64,000 bases of DNA from an uncultured Saprospiraceae bacterium (GCA_937950315.1 CALFDU010000080.1:1-64000), one strand, 5' to 3'. Positions 54,037-63,547 are shown, counted from the first letter of the stretch. Numbers and translations are program-made. Notes: generated by a model from the letters alone, not told the origin.

Positions 54037-54820
54037 CTTTTTTTAGATTTTTGGACTGCTCAATAGAGGCCTTTAACGCGTCCATGATATTGACAGTTGG
54101 TGTTTCATTCTCTGACTCAGCAGCAGTTACAATTTCTTGGCCTTCAATCTTTTTGTTGACAAGATCCATCAATGCTTCATGGTACCGATCTTCAAAATCA
54201 ATGTCTTCAAATTTTGTACTCAATGAATCTACCAATGTCGCAGCCAACTTCAATTGTGATTCATCAATTTCAATAGGCTCCGTGTCAGGTACCTTGTCTA
54301 TATTTCTAAGTTCGTAAGGATATCTCAGTTTGTACATGACCAATGCATTTTCTTCAGGCACCATCAACACCACATCTTCACGATCTCTCAAGATGATTCT
54401 TCCGATTCCAGCTTTGCCGGCTCTTTTGATTGTTTCTAGAAACAATCGGAACGATTTTTTAGCAACCTCTCCATCCGGTCCTACATAATATACAGCCTCG
54501 TATCTTGATGGATTCACTTCCCCGATATCAACAAAAGCTTCGATGTCAATTGCTCTCGTACTTTTTAATTTAATAGCAGCGAGTTCATCTTTGGATAACA
54601 CCACATATTGGTCTGGCTCGTATTCGTAGCCCTTGACAATGTCACTGGATTTCAAAACATCTCCACAGGACTTACAAGTTTTTTGATAACCCACACGTCC
54701 ACTGTCTTCCTTGTGCAATTGGTTAAACGAAATGTTGTTCTTCGTTTCTACGGCATTGAATATTTGAATCGGTATGGTTACCAATGAAAATCGAATATGA
54801 CCTTTCCAAACAGATCTCAT
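54029..54820 (-). CDS. ku: Non-homologous end joining protein Ku
   Basis: 263 residues from MRSVWKGHIRFSLVTIPIQI, the standard Ku start. The frame is open 15 codons further upstream but that part is not Ku-like. FNQLHKEDSGRVGYQKTCKS with a Cys pair, IVKGYEYEPDQYVVLSKDEL, ALVMYKLRYPYELRNIDKVP, and a C-terminal VNIMDALKASIEQSKNLKK are Ku hallmarks. It forms a ring that binds double-strand DNA ends and recruits LigD, encoded upstream on the same strand 71 bases away. Confidence 0.96.
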   Translation of the reverse strand: MRSVWKGHIRFSLVTIPIQIFNAVETKNNISFNQLHKEDSGRVGYQKTCKSCGDVLKSSDIVKGYEYEPDQYVVLSKDELAAIKLKSTRAIDIEAFVDIGEVNPSRYEAVYYVGPDGEVAKKSFRLFLETIKRAGKAGIGRIILRDREDVVLMVPEENALVMYKLRYPYELRNIDKVPDTEPIEIDESQLKLAATLVDSLSTKFEDIDFEDRYHEALMDLVNKKIEGQEIVTAAESENETPTVNIMDALKASIEQSKNLKKGA

Positions 54821-54891
54821 AGTATGTATTTTCTTATTATTTAATGAATCCAGGAATTGAATCACAAAGATACTATTTATCGTACAATCCT

Positions 54892-57195
54892 TTACGCTTC
54901 TAGATCAGGTCTCAAACCCACGAATACAGGCTCACGCAAAGTTCCTTTGTTGGTCAACGAGGCATATTGCACCTCACACCACAGTTTTGGTTCAATCCAA
55001 ACCGTCCTAGATGGCTCTTCTATATTTTCCTCAATCAATTTCAAGCTTTTAGGTAAGTCATTCATCAGACCCAATAGCTGAATCATTTTATCTTCATCAA
55101 ATCCAGTTCCGACCTTTCCTAAATATTTCCATCTCTGATCTTCTCTCACAGCAATATGGATCGCACCAAATAAGTTGAAACGATCTCCTTTTCCTTCTGT
55201 GTATCCAATGATCTCCGCACTGATCGTTTCTCTAAACTTCACCTTCAGCCAATGGCGATTTCGTGCGCCCGGTTCGTAGGATTTGGTTTTGTCCTTTGCC
55301 ATGATGCCTTCCAGATTCATCGCCTTGGCAGCATCGTAAAGTGCTTTGCCATCTGTCATGGTTTCACTCAATCGGTATTGATTGTTCTTCTTCAAACTGA
55401 CTCTTAACCAGGCTTGTCTTTTGCTCAATGGTTCGGCACATATGTTTCTTCCATCCAAGTACAAGCAATCATACAAGTAACAGTACACCGGATTTTTATG
55501 TACCGCAGCTTGAATGGATCGTTCTCCAGCAGTGTGTAAGCGACTGATCACATTGGAAAATATCGGCCGCCCTTTTTCATCCATACTGATGATCTCTCCA
55601 TCAAAAATTCCATTTTCAATATAGAATGCATCTGGCGCTATTTGTAACTCAGGGAATTGCGAGGTGATATCTCGGCCACTCCGCGATAAGATTTTGACCT
55701 GATCATCTTCTACATAAATCATGGCACGTATCCCGTCCCATTTTATCTCATACGTATAATTGATTCCTGTCGGTACATTCTTGCTCACGTCTGCAAGCTG
55801 CGGCTTGACGACCTCCTTCAGAAAGGTATCCGCTGCTTCATTTTTTCTTTCGACAAGCCACTGTTCACCTTTGGTGCGGTACAGATAATAATGTCCTTTT
55901 AGTTGGGGCGAGTCAAGCTCAAATTCGTATTTCGTCTCCGTCTTTTTAATCCACTTGGTTTTACCGATGGCAAATACCCACATTTCTCCAGCCCCATATT
56001 CGTCTTTCGGAATCGTCCCTTCAAAGTCAAGATATTCCATTGGGTGATCTTCAGTACGTATGGCCAGTCGTTTGACTCCTGGTTTGTATGGCAGTCCTTT
56101 TGGGATTGCCCAAGACAAGAGAACACCTTGATCTTCAAGCCTAAGATCGTAATGCAAGTTGCTCGCATCGTGCAACTGAACCGAAAACCTATTTTGATTG
56201 GTGAGACTCAATTGTGGTTGCGGCTCAGGAGACTTTGCAAAGTCTCTTTTGCTTAGGTAACTTTTAAGTTTGGCTTTTACTTCTTCGTTGACTTCTTCTC
56301 CTTGTCCGGTATGCGTATGCAAGGCTACCGCACTTTTATCCATGTCTTTCCACACATCTCCATATTTTTCAAGGTGCGCATCTATGTTGTTTATGGTAAT
56401 GTCTTTAGAAGAATCCAGTTGCATCAGATGATCCCAAGTGACCGGAGTTGAAATAGATGCTTCGGGTTTGGCACGCAGGCTGTAGGCAGACACCGTAGTC
56501 TGCGCCATGTGATTCCTATAGATGTCGATCAGTGTTTTTCCATTGCGACTTCCCTTCTGAAGATTCAGTGTACTTGTCTCTTTATTTTGTTGCACAAATA
56601 ATTTGGCCAAGCCTTTTACACACTCCACCATTTCTTCATGTGGATGTTGGGCTAAAATAGGAACTACGATATGTACCCCTTTGCTCCCAGACGTTTTGAC
56701 AAACGGTTTGTATTTGTACGATTCCAAAAAAGCCTTTAGCTTCAGCGAGATTTCTTTCACGCCAGAAAAATCTGAACCTTCAGGAGGATCAATGTCAAAG
56801 ATGAAATGATCAGGATATTCCATGCTTGTCGTAACCATTTGCATTGGATGTATTTCAAGCGCTGCAAGATTGGCGAGCCATACAATACCTGCCGTATTAT
56901 TGATCACAGCATATGGTACCACTTCCTCGCTGTGTTGTATGTCTTGACGCTTGATCCAAGGTGGAGCCCAGTCTGGACAAGTCTTGGAGTAAAATTTGGT
57001 TTTATCGATGCCATCGGGATATCGGATCAATGTTAATGGTCGCATTCCGATGTACTTAATGAGATATGGCGCTATCTTCATATAGTATTGTATGACCTCG
57101 GCCTTACTGATACCTGCTTCGGGATACAAAGTCTTCCCAAGATTACTCAGTTTTAACTTAATGCCATCAACTTCTGTATAGACGTATTTGCTCAC
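54892..57195 (-). CDS. ligD: Multifunctional ATP-dependent DNA ligase D, order POL-PE-LIG
   Basis: 767 residues with all three domains. The primase-polymerase domain comes first (~1-300): the metal pair D134 and D136 in FIFDIDPPEG, and TSGSKGVHIVVP. The 3'-phosphoesterase is at ~325-455: VQLHDASNLHYDLRLE, RTEDHPMEYLDFEGTIPKDE, YGAGEMWVF. The adenylating ligase starts ~478 with the nucleotidyl Lys485 in YEIKWDGIRA and ends with the OB part VGTGFDEDKMIQLLG. This order is that of mycobacterial LigD, unlike Pseudomonas (PE-LIG-POL). It repairs double-strand breaks with Ku. Confidence 0.96.
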   Translation of the reverse strand: MSKYVYTEVDGIKLKLSNLGKTLYPEAGISKAEVIQYYMKIAPYLIKYIGMRPLTLIRYPDGIDKTKFYSKTCPDWAPPWIKRQDIQHSEEVVPYAVINNTAGIVWLANLAALEIHPMQMVTTSMEYPDHFIFDIDPPEGSDFSGVKEISLKLKAFLESYKYKPFVKTSGSKGVHIVVPILAQHPHEEMVECVKGLAKLFVQQNKETSTLNLQKGSRNGKTLIDIYRNHMAQTTVSAYSLRAKPEASISTPVTWDHLMQLDSSKDITINNIDAHLEKYGDVWKDMDKSAVALHTHTGQGEEVNEEVKAKLKSYLSKRDFAKSPEPQPQLSLTNQNRFSVQLHDASNLHYDLRLEDQGVLLSWAIPKGLPYKPGVKRLAIRTEDHPMEYLDFEGTIPKDEYGAGEMWVFAIGKTKWIKKTETKYEFELDSPQLKGHYYLYRTKGEQWLVERKNEAADTFLKEVVKPQLADVSKNVPTGINYTYEIKWDGIRAMIYVEDDQVKILSRSGRDITSQFPELQIAPDAFYIENGIFDGEIISMDEKGRPIFSNVISRLHTAGERSIQAAVHKNPVYCYLYDCLYLDGRNICAEPLSKRQAWLRVSLKKNNQYRLSETMTDGKALYDAAKAMNLEGIMAKDKTKSYEPGARNRHWLKVKFRETISAEIIGYTEGKGDRFNLFGAIHIAVREDQRWKYLGKVGTGFDEDKMIQLLGLMNDLPKSLKLIEENIEEPSRTVWIEPKLWCEVQYASLTNKGTLREPVFVGLRPDLEA

Positions 57196-57312
57196 TGATG
57201 TAAATATAACAAGTGCAGCAAAAGAGTTTTAGGTCATTTTTATAATATTTGTGCTTTCTATTGCGATATATTCACACGTGTGCACGTTTAATAGCCTGAA
57301 ACGGGAATTGAA

Positions 57313-58401
57313 ATGAATCAAAAAGTTATGAAATTGGATTGGATTAAGAGTGGGGTGTTGTTGGTATCGATGGGCATGTTGCTTGCAAGTTTCTATTCCT
57401 GTGGTTCTGATACACCAAAGGAAACGGTTCCAGATGTCTCACATCTTAACCCTCAAGTGAATTTATTTAGACTTGATTCAATATTTGCCTTGAGCGATAA
57501 AGAAAAAGCAATAGAGGAGGTGAATAATTTTTTTAAGAATTATCCCGCTTTCGCAAATGTTTATTTCAAGAAAATAGTCCCAATCTACAGCGAAGATCCA
57601 GCGATTTTTAAATCCAATCTATCGGATTTTCTAGACAATGAAAAAATATCAAATTTGCTGGATACAACTCAAGTTGTTTTTCCAAATATGAACAGGGAAA
57701 GGGCCGACCTGAAAAAGGCTATGAGTTATTATATGCATTATTTCCCCGATGCTGAAATTCCCAATTTTTATAGCTTGATTTCAGAGTTTGGTATACAATC
57801 ATTCATCTTTCAGGATGGAGATGGCCTAGAAGCAAAAGATGGAGTAGGGATCGGCTTGGACATGTTTCTTGGTAAAGACTTTAATTACAAGCAATTGGAT
57901 CCACGAAATCCAGCTTTTTCAGATTATATCACCGAAGGATATCAGAGAAATAGGGTCATCCGCCAATCAATGGAAGTGATTTTAGACGATCAAATTGGAA
58001 CATTAAAAGCCAATAATCTGTTAGCACAAATGATAAATGAAGGTAAAAAACTCTACATTCTAGATAAAATATTGCCTTTTTTAGATGATCATATTGTTCT
58101 AGGATTTTCAAAAGAGAAACTCCAATGGTTGAAGGCCAATGAGATAGAAATGTGGTCGTTTTTCCTTGAAAACGACCTAATTTACGAGACCAGCGTGTCC
58201 AAAACTTTTAAATACATCAATCCAAGTCCAAGCTCTCCAGGCATGCCAGCAGAAGCTCCAGGACGTACAGGTGTATATATTGGCTTTAAAATTGTAGAAA
58301 GATATATGAGTAAAAATCCTAATATTAGTTTGGATGAACTAATTTTAGAAGATGATTATCAGAAAATGATTAAGAAATACAAACCGCCTCGTAAGAGGTG
58401 A
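57313..58401 (+). CDS. gldB: GldB-like gliding motility lipoprotein
   Basis: 362 residues. The signal VLLVSMGMLLASFYSC lipidates Cys30. The mature protein has the GldB pattern: VNLFRLDSIFAL near the start, FKSNLSDFLDNEKI, FPDAEIPNFYSLISEFGIQS, DGVGIGLDMFLGKDF and a C-terminal APGRTGVYIGFKIVERYMSK, close to zincin-like DUF2268 proteins but without an intact HExxH. GldB is needed for gliding in Flavobacterium. It lies upstream of a 2OG oxygenase with a 22-nt gap, so probably one transcript. Confidence 0.8.
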   Translation: MNQKVMKLDWIKSGVLLVSMGMLLASFYSCGSDTPKETVPDVSHLNPQVNLFRLDSIFALSDKEKAIEEVNNFFKNYPAFANVYFKKIVPIYSEDPAIFKSNLSDFLDNEKISNLLDTTQVVFPNMNRERADLKKAMSYYMHYFPDAEIPNFYSLISEFGIQSFIFQDGDGLEAKDGVGIGLDMFLGKDFNYKQLDPRNPAFSDYITEGYQRNRVIRQSMEVILDDQIGTLKANNLLAQMINEGKKLYILDKILPFLDDHIVLGFSKEKLQWLKANEIEMWSFFLENDLIYETSVSKTFKYINPSPSSPGMPAEAPGRTGVYIGFKIVERYMSKNPNISLDELILEDDYQKMIKKYKPPRKR

Positions 58402-58423
58402 TACCTAATAAAACTAGTTTAAA

Positions 58424-59377
58424 ATGAGTGATCGTACCATTCCAGTTGTTGATCTTTCTTCATTCGTTCATGGAAATGAAGAGCAGCGAAAAGCTTTTGT
58501 TGATAAAATAGGAAAAGCCTTCCACGAAGTCGGTTTTGTAGGGGTTGAAAATCATGGCGTTGACAAAGATTTGGTAGACAACTTTTATAAGGCATCCAAG
58601 GAGTTTTTCTCCTTGCCTGTTTCTCAAAAAAGAAGCTTCAAGATTGAAGGCCTCGCAGGTCAAAGAGGATATACTTCATTCGGAACAGAACATGCCAAAC
58701 AATCGCAAGTTGCTGACTTAAAAGAATTTTTTCAAGTAGGGCAATTCGTGGCTCCAGACCACCCAATGAAAGATCAGTATCCAGACAATGTAGATGTAAC
58801 GGCCGTTGAAAATTTCAATCAGTTAAGCAAGGATTTGTACCAAGCTTTTGAGACTTCAGGTGGACACTTATTGCGTGCCATTGCTTTGCACTTAAACCTT
58901 GATGAGCATTTCTTTGATGGCCAAATTAAAGATGGAAACTCCATCCTAAGAACCATTCATTATCCTCCTATTACAGAGGAACCGAGATCTGCGATTAGAG
59001 CAGAACAGCATGAGGACATCAATTTAATTACCCTGCTAGTAGGAGCATCTGCTGGAGGACTTCAATTGTTAAATGCACAGAATGAATGGCTAGATATTAC
59101 CCCAGGCGAGAACGAGATAGTAATCAATGTAGGAGACATGCTACAACGATTTACCAATAACTACTTGAAATCCACTACACACAGGGTAGTGAATCCCCCT
59201 AGGGAATTATGGCATGTGCCGAGACTGTCTATTCCATTTTTCTTGCATCCAGTATCTCAGATGGATTTAACCTGTCTCGAATCTTGTGTGACAGACGAGC
59301 GTCCATTGGCATATGAGCCAATAACGGCGGGGGATTACCTCGATGAAAGGTTAAGAGAGATTGGACTTAAAAAGTAG
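58424..59377 (+). CDS. 2-oxoglutarate/Fe(II)-dependent dioxygenase, isopenicillin N synthase-like
   Basis: 317 residues. N-terminal DIOX_N part (TIPVVDLSSFVHG, FHEVGFVGVENHGVD, FFSLPVSQKRSF), then the double-stranded beta-helix with the Fe ligands His196-x-Asp198 in AEQHEDINLI and His253 in STTHRVVNPP, and the RxS 2OG-binding motif in RLSIPFFLHP. Cytoplasmic oxygenase. Substrate unknown. It lies between gldB and tatA. Confidence 0.93.
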   Translation: MSDRTIPVVDLSSFVHGNEEQRKAFVDKIGKAFHEVGFVGVENHGVDKDLVDNFYKASKEFFSLPVSQKRSFKIEGLAGQRGYTSFGTEHAKQSQVADLKEFFQVGQFVAPDHPMKDQYPDNVDVTAVENFNQLSKDLYQAFETSGGHLLRAIALHLNLDEHFFDGQIKDGNSILRTIHYPPITEEPRSAIRAEQHEDINLITLLVGASAGGLQLLNAQNEWLDITPGENEIVINVGDMLQRFTNNYLKSTTHRVVNPPRELWHVPRLSIPFFLHPVSQMDLTCLESCVTDERPLAYEPITAGDYLDERLREIGLKK

Positions 59378-59398
59378 CGAATAATAACCCAACAAATA

Positions 59399-59420
59399 GT
59401 TCTAAAAAGAACTATATTTG
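59399..59420 (+). promoter_or_regulatory. Putative tatA -7 box with adjoining palindrome
   Basis: TATATTTG at 59413-59420 ends 15 bases before the tatA ATG. It is preceded without gap by the inverted repeat GTTCT-AAAA-AGAAC (59399-59412), which occupies the spacer and could bind a regulator. Confidence 0.4.
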
Positions 59421-59435
59421 TAAAAACTAATAAAG

Positions 59436-59627
59436 ATGATGAATCTATTTGGACTAGGCGGACAAGAGATATTAATCGTAGCATTGGTAATTCTTGTGCT
59501 ATTCGGAGGAAGAAAAATTCCTGAATTAATGAAAGGTCTTGGGCAAGGAATAAAAGAATTCAACAAGGCCAAAGCAAATATTGAAACCGAAGTGAATGAA
59601 AGCATAAAAGAACTGGAAGAGAAATAG
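59436..59627 (+). CDS. tatA: Twin-arginine translocase subunit TatA/E
   Basis: 63 residues. [20 protein letters not shown] gives the short N-terminal membrane helix, followed by the hinge and amphipathic helix [20 protein letters not shown], then a charged tail. It forms the protein-conducting part of the Tat system. No tatC is in the window. The start may be either of two adjacent ATG codons. Confidence 0.95.
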   Translation: MMNLFGLGGQEILIVALVILVLFGGRKIPELMKGLGQGIKEFNKAKANIETEVNESIKELEEK

Positions 59628-59652
59628 TACCCTGTTCTTTTAAAGGAAATAT

Positions 59653-59687
59653 AAAGACTGCTTGATCTTATCAAGTGGTCTTTTTTT
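59653..59687 (+). terminator. Terminator after tatA
   Basis: 14-bp stem AAAGACTGCTTGAT / ATCAAGTGGTCTTT with two G-T pairs, CTT loop and a seven-T run, 25 bases after the tatA stop. Confidence 0.88.
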
Positions 59688-59721
59688 ATGCCTACATTTA
59701 TAATCATAAAATGAAACGAAA

Positions 59722-60546
59722 ATGATCTCTTACAACAATGGTGAATACTGCTATACACAACATATAACCATTCCTGTGGACAACCTTGGTTACAATCGTT
59801 CTTTTGGTGTTTTTGATTTTATGAGAATGGAGGGTGGGGTCATCTTATTTTTAGAAGATTACCTCAAGCGATTTAAAAATTCGCAACGTTTCTTGTTCAA
59901 GAAAGCGCCTTATGGCAAAGAGCAAATAAAGGAGATCTTATCTACTTTGATTGAATTAAACAAAGTAAAGGAAAGCACCTTTAAATTTATACTATCTGCA
60001 GATATCATCGATGGAGAGATGGTGCCTCATCTCGTGGTATTGAATGCACCTTATAAAGCATACCCTTCAGCATACTTTACCAAAGGAAGCAATCTGCTGG
60101 AAGTGGAATACGTAAGAGAAAATGCTAAAATTAAAACCCTTAACTACTTGACGTCATTTCAACATTATAAAGAAATGCAGAAGAAAAAGTCAGTAGATAT
60201 CCTTTTTCATAAAAACAACAAAATATCCGAAGCTTCTCGATCAAATGTCTTTATGATAAAGAAGGGACAAATTTATACTTCTCAAGATGATATCCTCAAT
60301 GGGATCACTCGAAAGGCCATAATCAGAGGATTTAATGGCAAATTGAAAGTAAAAGTGAAAAGTATTGGCTACAAGGAATTGTTGGCAGCCGATGAAGTAT
60401 TTGCCTCGAGCACCCTTAAAAAGGTCATGCCTATCGTCAAAATTGGGAAGCATAAGATCGGAAAAGGACGAGTAGGACCCATCACAGAACAGGCAATTGC
60501 AAGATTTCAAGAAATCAGTGATCAGTACATAAAAGCCCATAAATAG
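59722..60546 (+). CDS. Class IV aminotransferase-like PLP enzyme
   Basis: 274 residues. YNRSFGVFDFMRMEGGVILF and DYLKRFKNS mark the N-terminal domain. The PLP Lys is expected in NAKIKTLNYLTSF, and the class IV signature reads ISEASRSNVFMIKKG, with the later PITEQAIARF end. Homologues include branched-chain aminotransferase, D-amino acid aminotransferase and aminodeoxychorismate lyase. This one is short and has no pab neighbours, so the substrate is unassigned. Confidence 0.88.
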   Translation: MISYNNGEYCYTQHITIPVDNLGYNRSFGVFDFMRMEGGVILFLEDYLKRFKNSQRFLFKKAPYGKEQIKEILSTLIELNKVKESTFKFILSADIIDGEMVPHLVVLNAPYKAYPSAYFTKGSNLLEVEYVRENAKIKTLNYLTSFQHYKEMQKKKSVDILFHKNNKISEASRSNVFMIKKGQIYTSQDDILNGITRKAIIRGFNGKLKVKVKSIGYKELLAADEVFASSTLKKVMPIVKIGKHKIGKGRVGPITEQAIARFQEISDQYIKAHK

Positions 60547-60591
60547 GCACTTTTACCTCGTTTTTCTTGAAGAAATCTCGGTTTTGGGCAT

Positions 60592-60619
60592 AAAAAAACC
60601 GTCTCTAGGCAGAGACGGT
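60592..60619 (-). terminator. Minus-strand terminator without an obvious gene
   Basis: ACCGTCTCT-AGGC-AGAGACGGT, 9-bp perfect stem with tetraloop. The only long T-run (seven) is on the minus strand, so it would stop transcripts coming from the right, where I see no clear gene between it and the ppiD promoter. Confidence 0.6.
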
Positions 60620-60763
60620 CCACTAAGCTTTTAAAAGAACCAATAAATAAGGCAAAACTCAATCTCAAAGAGTAAAATCCAAATTTCATGCCAATGACGA
60701 CAATTGACAGCTAGTTTACCCTTATAAGTTCCGTAAAATATGACGTCGAGGATGTATTCAAAA

Positions 60764-60794
60764 TTTGAAATTAACAGCAAAAAATTTACCTTTG
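60764..60794 (+). promoter_or_regulatory. Promoter of the PpiD-like gene
   Basis: TTTG at 60764-60767 and TACCTTTG at 60787-60794, with 19 bases between, are a full match to the Bacteroidota vegetative promoter pattern. The ATG is 43 bases downstream. Confidence 0.6.
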
Positions 60795-60836
60795 CATTCG
60801 TTTTTCACTGAAGAAACACACAAGAACACATAACAC

Positions 60837-62936
60837 ATGGCGTTAATTACAAAAATTAGAAGAAACTTTTGGCTATTGCTATTGGTCATCGGTTTCGCCC
60901 TTGCATCATTTATCCTAATGGATGCTTCAGGCCCAGGAGGCGGAGGAGGTAGTGCTCAGACAACGATGGGAATGATCAATGGACAGAAAATAGATTACAA
61001 AGATTATCAGATGGCTGAGTCCGTTTACTACCAAGGATCACAAGGTGAAACTTTCGGTAAAAGAGAAAGCATCTGGAATTTCTTCGTTGAGCAAGCTTTA
61101 CTTAAAGACGTTTCTGCAAAGACAGGAATCGGAGTAGGTGCTGACGAAATGATGGATCTTCAATTTGGAGCCAACAGAAGTCCAATTATGCAACAAAACT
61201 GGGGTCAAAATCCTCAAGCACTTGCTAGTTACAAAACACAAGTTGAGGAAGGTACTCTGAAAGGACCTATCGCTGACTTTTGGAAACAACAAAGCAAGCA
61301 AATTGGTAAAGCAAAAGTGCAGGAGAAATTAACAAATCTAGTTTCAAAAGCAATATACACGCCTACATGGATGGCAGAAGCTTCATTCAAAGACGACAAT
61401 ACCAAAGTTGATTTTGAATATGTAAAGATTCCTTTTGATATGATTACCAATGAGGTAGTTGTTTCAGATTCTGATTACCAAAATCACATCAATAAATACC
61501 CAGCTAGATTTACTGAAAAAGTTGAAACAAGAAATATACAATACACCGTATTTGATGTTATTGCTACTTCTCAGGATTCAGCAGAAATCAGATCTCAAAT
61601 TGATAGCTTGAAAGTTAAATTTGGTGACGGTTCAACAACTGACTCACTTTTTGCTCTTACCAATGGTGGTGTTTACACTCCATACTATAACAAGAATGAG
61701 TACTTACCTGAAACCATGAAAGAGACGATCAAAACAGTTGCTGATGGTGAAATCTATGGTCCTTATGTAGATCAAGGAAACTATACTTTGTTCAAAAGAA
61801 TCGCATCAAGAAATGTTGCAGATACAGTGAAAGCACAACAAATCTTAATCAACGCTGATCCTAACAATGCAATCCAAGTTGCCAACGCCAACAATAAGAT
61901 TGATAGTTTAGAAAGACTCTACAATAGAGGAATTAGCTTTGATACATTGGCAGTGAAAAACAGCCAAGATGGTTCTGCTTTCAACGGTGGAGATATGGGT
62001 ATCATTACTCAACTAGGATTATACCAAGCCAACCCAGCTTTGACAGAAGCAATTTTCTGGGGAGGAAAAGAAGGTGGAGTATACAAAGTGAAGTCACAAC
62101 AAGGTATCCACCTTGTAAAGATCAATGAAATGACTTACTCTGATGATGAACCAGAATACAAAGTAGCCATGGTAGGTCTTCCGATCGTACCAAGCCAAGA
62201 CACGCAAAATGCTATTGCAGACCAAGTTTCTGATTTGATTCTGTCTAACAAAGATGTAGGTTCTCTTTCAACAGCATTGTCTGGACTAGGGAAGTCATTG
62301 CAAACTTCATCTCCAGTAAAAGAAAATGATTACACTTTGGATGCATTGGGTGCAGGTGATACTTCAAGAGAAATCATCAAGTGGGCCTTTGATGCAGTAA
62401 GAGATGCAGGTGATATTTCTACAGATGTACACACTTTTACAGATCCTATCAACTACTACGATTCTAAATACGTGATTGCTACTTTGAAATCAATCAATCC
62501 TAAAGGAATGCAGTCAGTAGAAAGTTTAAAATCTACCTTACAATCTGTAGTGATGAACAGAAAGAAAGCAGAAGCTTTCACCAATGGATTGACAGTAACA
62601 AGTTTGGAAGACCTTGCTTCTCAATATGGAGCAACAGTTGAAACAGCTTCAGATGCATCATTGGGATCACCATTTATTCCTGGTATCGGAAACGAGCCAG
62701 AAGTAGTAGGTGTTGCTTACAAAACAGCAAACCAAGCCATTTCTAATCCGATCATTGGTCAGAGTGGAGTATATGTGATCAAGCCAATGAGCAAAGCAGA
62801 TGCAGGACAGATTGTGAATCTTCCAAGTATTCAGAAAAATGTTTCAACAAGTATGAGAAGCCAGGTAAGCTTCAACCTACTTGAGTCATTGAAAAGCGCA
62901 GCAAAAATCGAAGACAATAGATCTACTTTCTACTAA
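60837..62936 (+). CDS. PpiD/SurA-like membrane-anchored peptidyl-prolyl isomerase
   Basis: 699 residues. One N-terminal membrane helix (WLLLLVIGFALASFILM) with a basic front, then a SurA_N-like chaperone domain (GMINGQKIDYKDYQMAESVY, WNFFVEQALLKDVSAKTGIG). A parvulin-type rotamase follows at about 335-430 (VKAQQILINADPN, FDTLAVKNSQDGSAFNGGDMG, EAIFWGGKEGGVYKVKSQQG, HLVKINEM) and a C-terminal chaperone lobe with a possible second degenerate parvulin domain. It helps fold proteins leaving the Sec channel or bound for the outer membrane. The strong promoter upstream and the terminator downstream make it a single-gene unit. Confidence 0.9.
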   Translation: MALITKIRRNFWLLLLVIGFALASFILMDASGPGGGGGSAQTTMGMINGQKIDYKDYQMAESVYYQGSQGETFGKRESIWNFFVEQALLKDVSAKTGIGVGADEMMDLQFGANRSPIMQQNWGQNPQALASYKTQVEEGTLKGPIADFWKQQSKQIGKAKVQEKLTNLVSKAIYTPTWMAEASFKDDNTKVDFEYVKIPFDMITNEVVVSDSDYQNHINKYPARFTEKVETRNIQYTVFDVIATSQDSAEIRSQIDSLKVKFGDGSTTDSLFALTNGGVYTPYYNKNEYLPETMKETIKTVADGEIYGPYVDQGNYTLFKRIASRNVADTVKAQQILINADPNNAIQVANANNKIDSLERLYNRGISFDTLAVKNSQDGSAFNGGDMGIITQLGLYQANPALTEAIFWGGKEGGVYKVKSQQGIHLVKINEMTYSDDEPEYKVAMVGLPIVPSQDTQNAIADQVSDLILSNKDVGSLSTALSGLGKSLQTSSPVKENDYTLDALGAGDTSREIIKWAFDAVRDAGDISTDVHTFTDPINYYDSKYVIATLKSINPKGMQSVESLKSTLQSVVMNRKKAEAFTNGLTVTSLEDLASQYGATVETASDASLGSPFIPGIGNEPEVVGVAYKTANQAISNPIIGQSGVYVIKPMSKADAGQIVNLPSIQKNVSTSMRSQVSFNLLESLKSAAKIEDNRSTFY

Positions 62937-62962
62937 GATTTAAAACTGATATAATGTGAATA

Positions 62963-63001
62963 AAAAGAGCAATGGACGTTATGTTTCATTGCTCTTTTTT
63001 T
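62963..63001 (+). terminator. Terminator after the PpiD-like gene
   Basis: AAAAGAGCAATG / CATTGCTCTTTT, 12-bp perfect stem, 12-nt loop, seven-T run. Confidence 0.9.
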
Positions 63002-63022
63002 ATAAAATAAAACCTCACAACT

Positions 63023-63547
63023 TTGTCCAAATTTGAAGAGATAAAAAGCCTCATAGAGGAGCAACACAGTCGAGCACAAAAAGACATCATCGTTGCATTG
63101 GTCCTCAGCGACAAAGCTTATTTTAATGCCTTGATGAAGTGCTTTTTCTTCGGAGAATATAGAATCTGCCAACGGGCAGCATATCCTTTACTCGATCTCG
63201 TAAAGGCAAAACCAGAATGGTTTAAATCCACTTTTCAAAAGATTCTGGACAAGCTAAATCAGGACAACAACCATCCTTCTATTTTACGAAATTCCGTGCG
63301 GATACTCGTTGAATTAGATATCCCCAAAAAGTACGAGATGGAATTTCTTGATAAATCGCTGATGTACATCATGGACAATGACCTCCCAGTTGCCATCAGA
63401 GCATTTGCTATTACATTGGCAGGCCAAATTGCAGGCCCTTATCCTGAATTGCTGGAAGAAGTAAAAATGGTAGTACAAGAGCAAATGGAATATCCTCAAA
63501 AAGCAGCGTTCCGTTTCAGAGCAACCAAGTTGCTCAAGAAAAAATAA
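63023..63547 (+). CDS. HEAT-like helical protein, hypothetical
   Basis: 174 residues, all helical, with HEAT/ARM-like pairs (FGEYRICQRAAYPLLDLVKA, PSILRNSVRILVELDIPKKY, DLPVAIRAFAITLAGQIAG). No signal peptide. No ATG is available. TTG (leading into SKFEEIKSLIEEQ) is the likely start, 21 bases beyond the ppiD terminator, so either weak readthrough or an overlapping promoter drives it. Family not identified. Confidence 0.7.
   Translation: MSKFEEIKSLIEEQHSRAQKDIIVALVLSDKAYFNALMKCFFFGEYRICQRAAYPLLDLVKAKPEWFKSTFQKILDKLNQDNNHPSILRNSVRILVELDIPKKYEMEFLDKSLMYIMDNDLPVAIRAFAITLAGQIAGPYPELLEEVKMVVQEQMEYPQKAAFRFRATKLLKKK

Noticed and set aside
54821-54865. Upstream start for Ku (15 extra residues)
   Set aside because: The added residues do not resemble Ku, whose proteins begin at MRSVWKG-type sequence.
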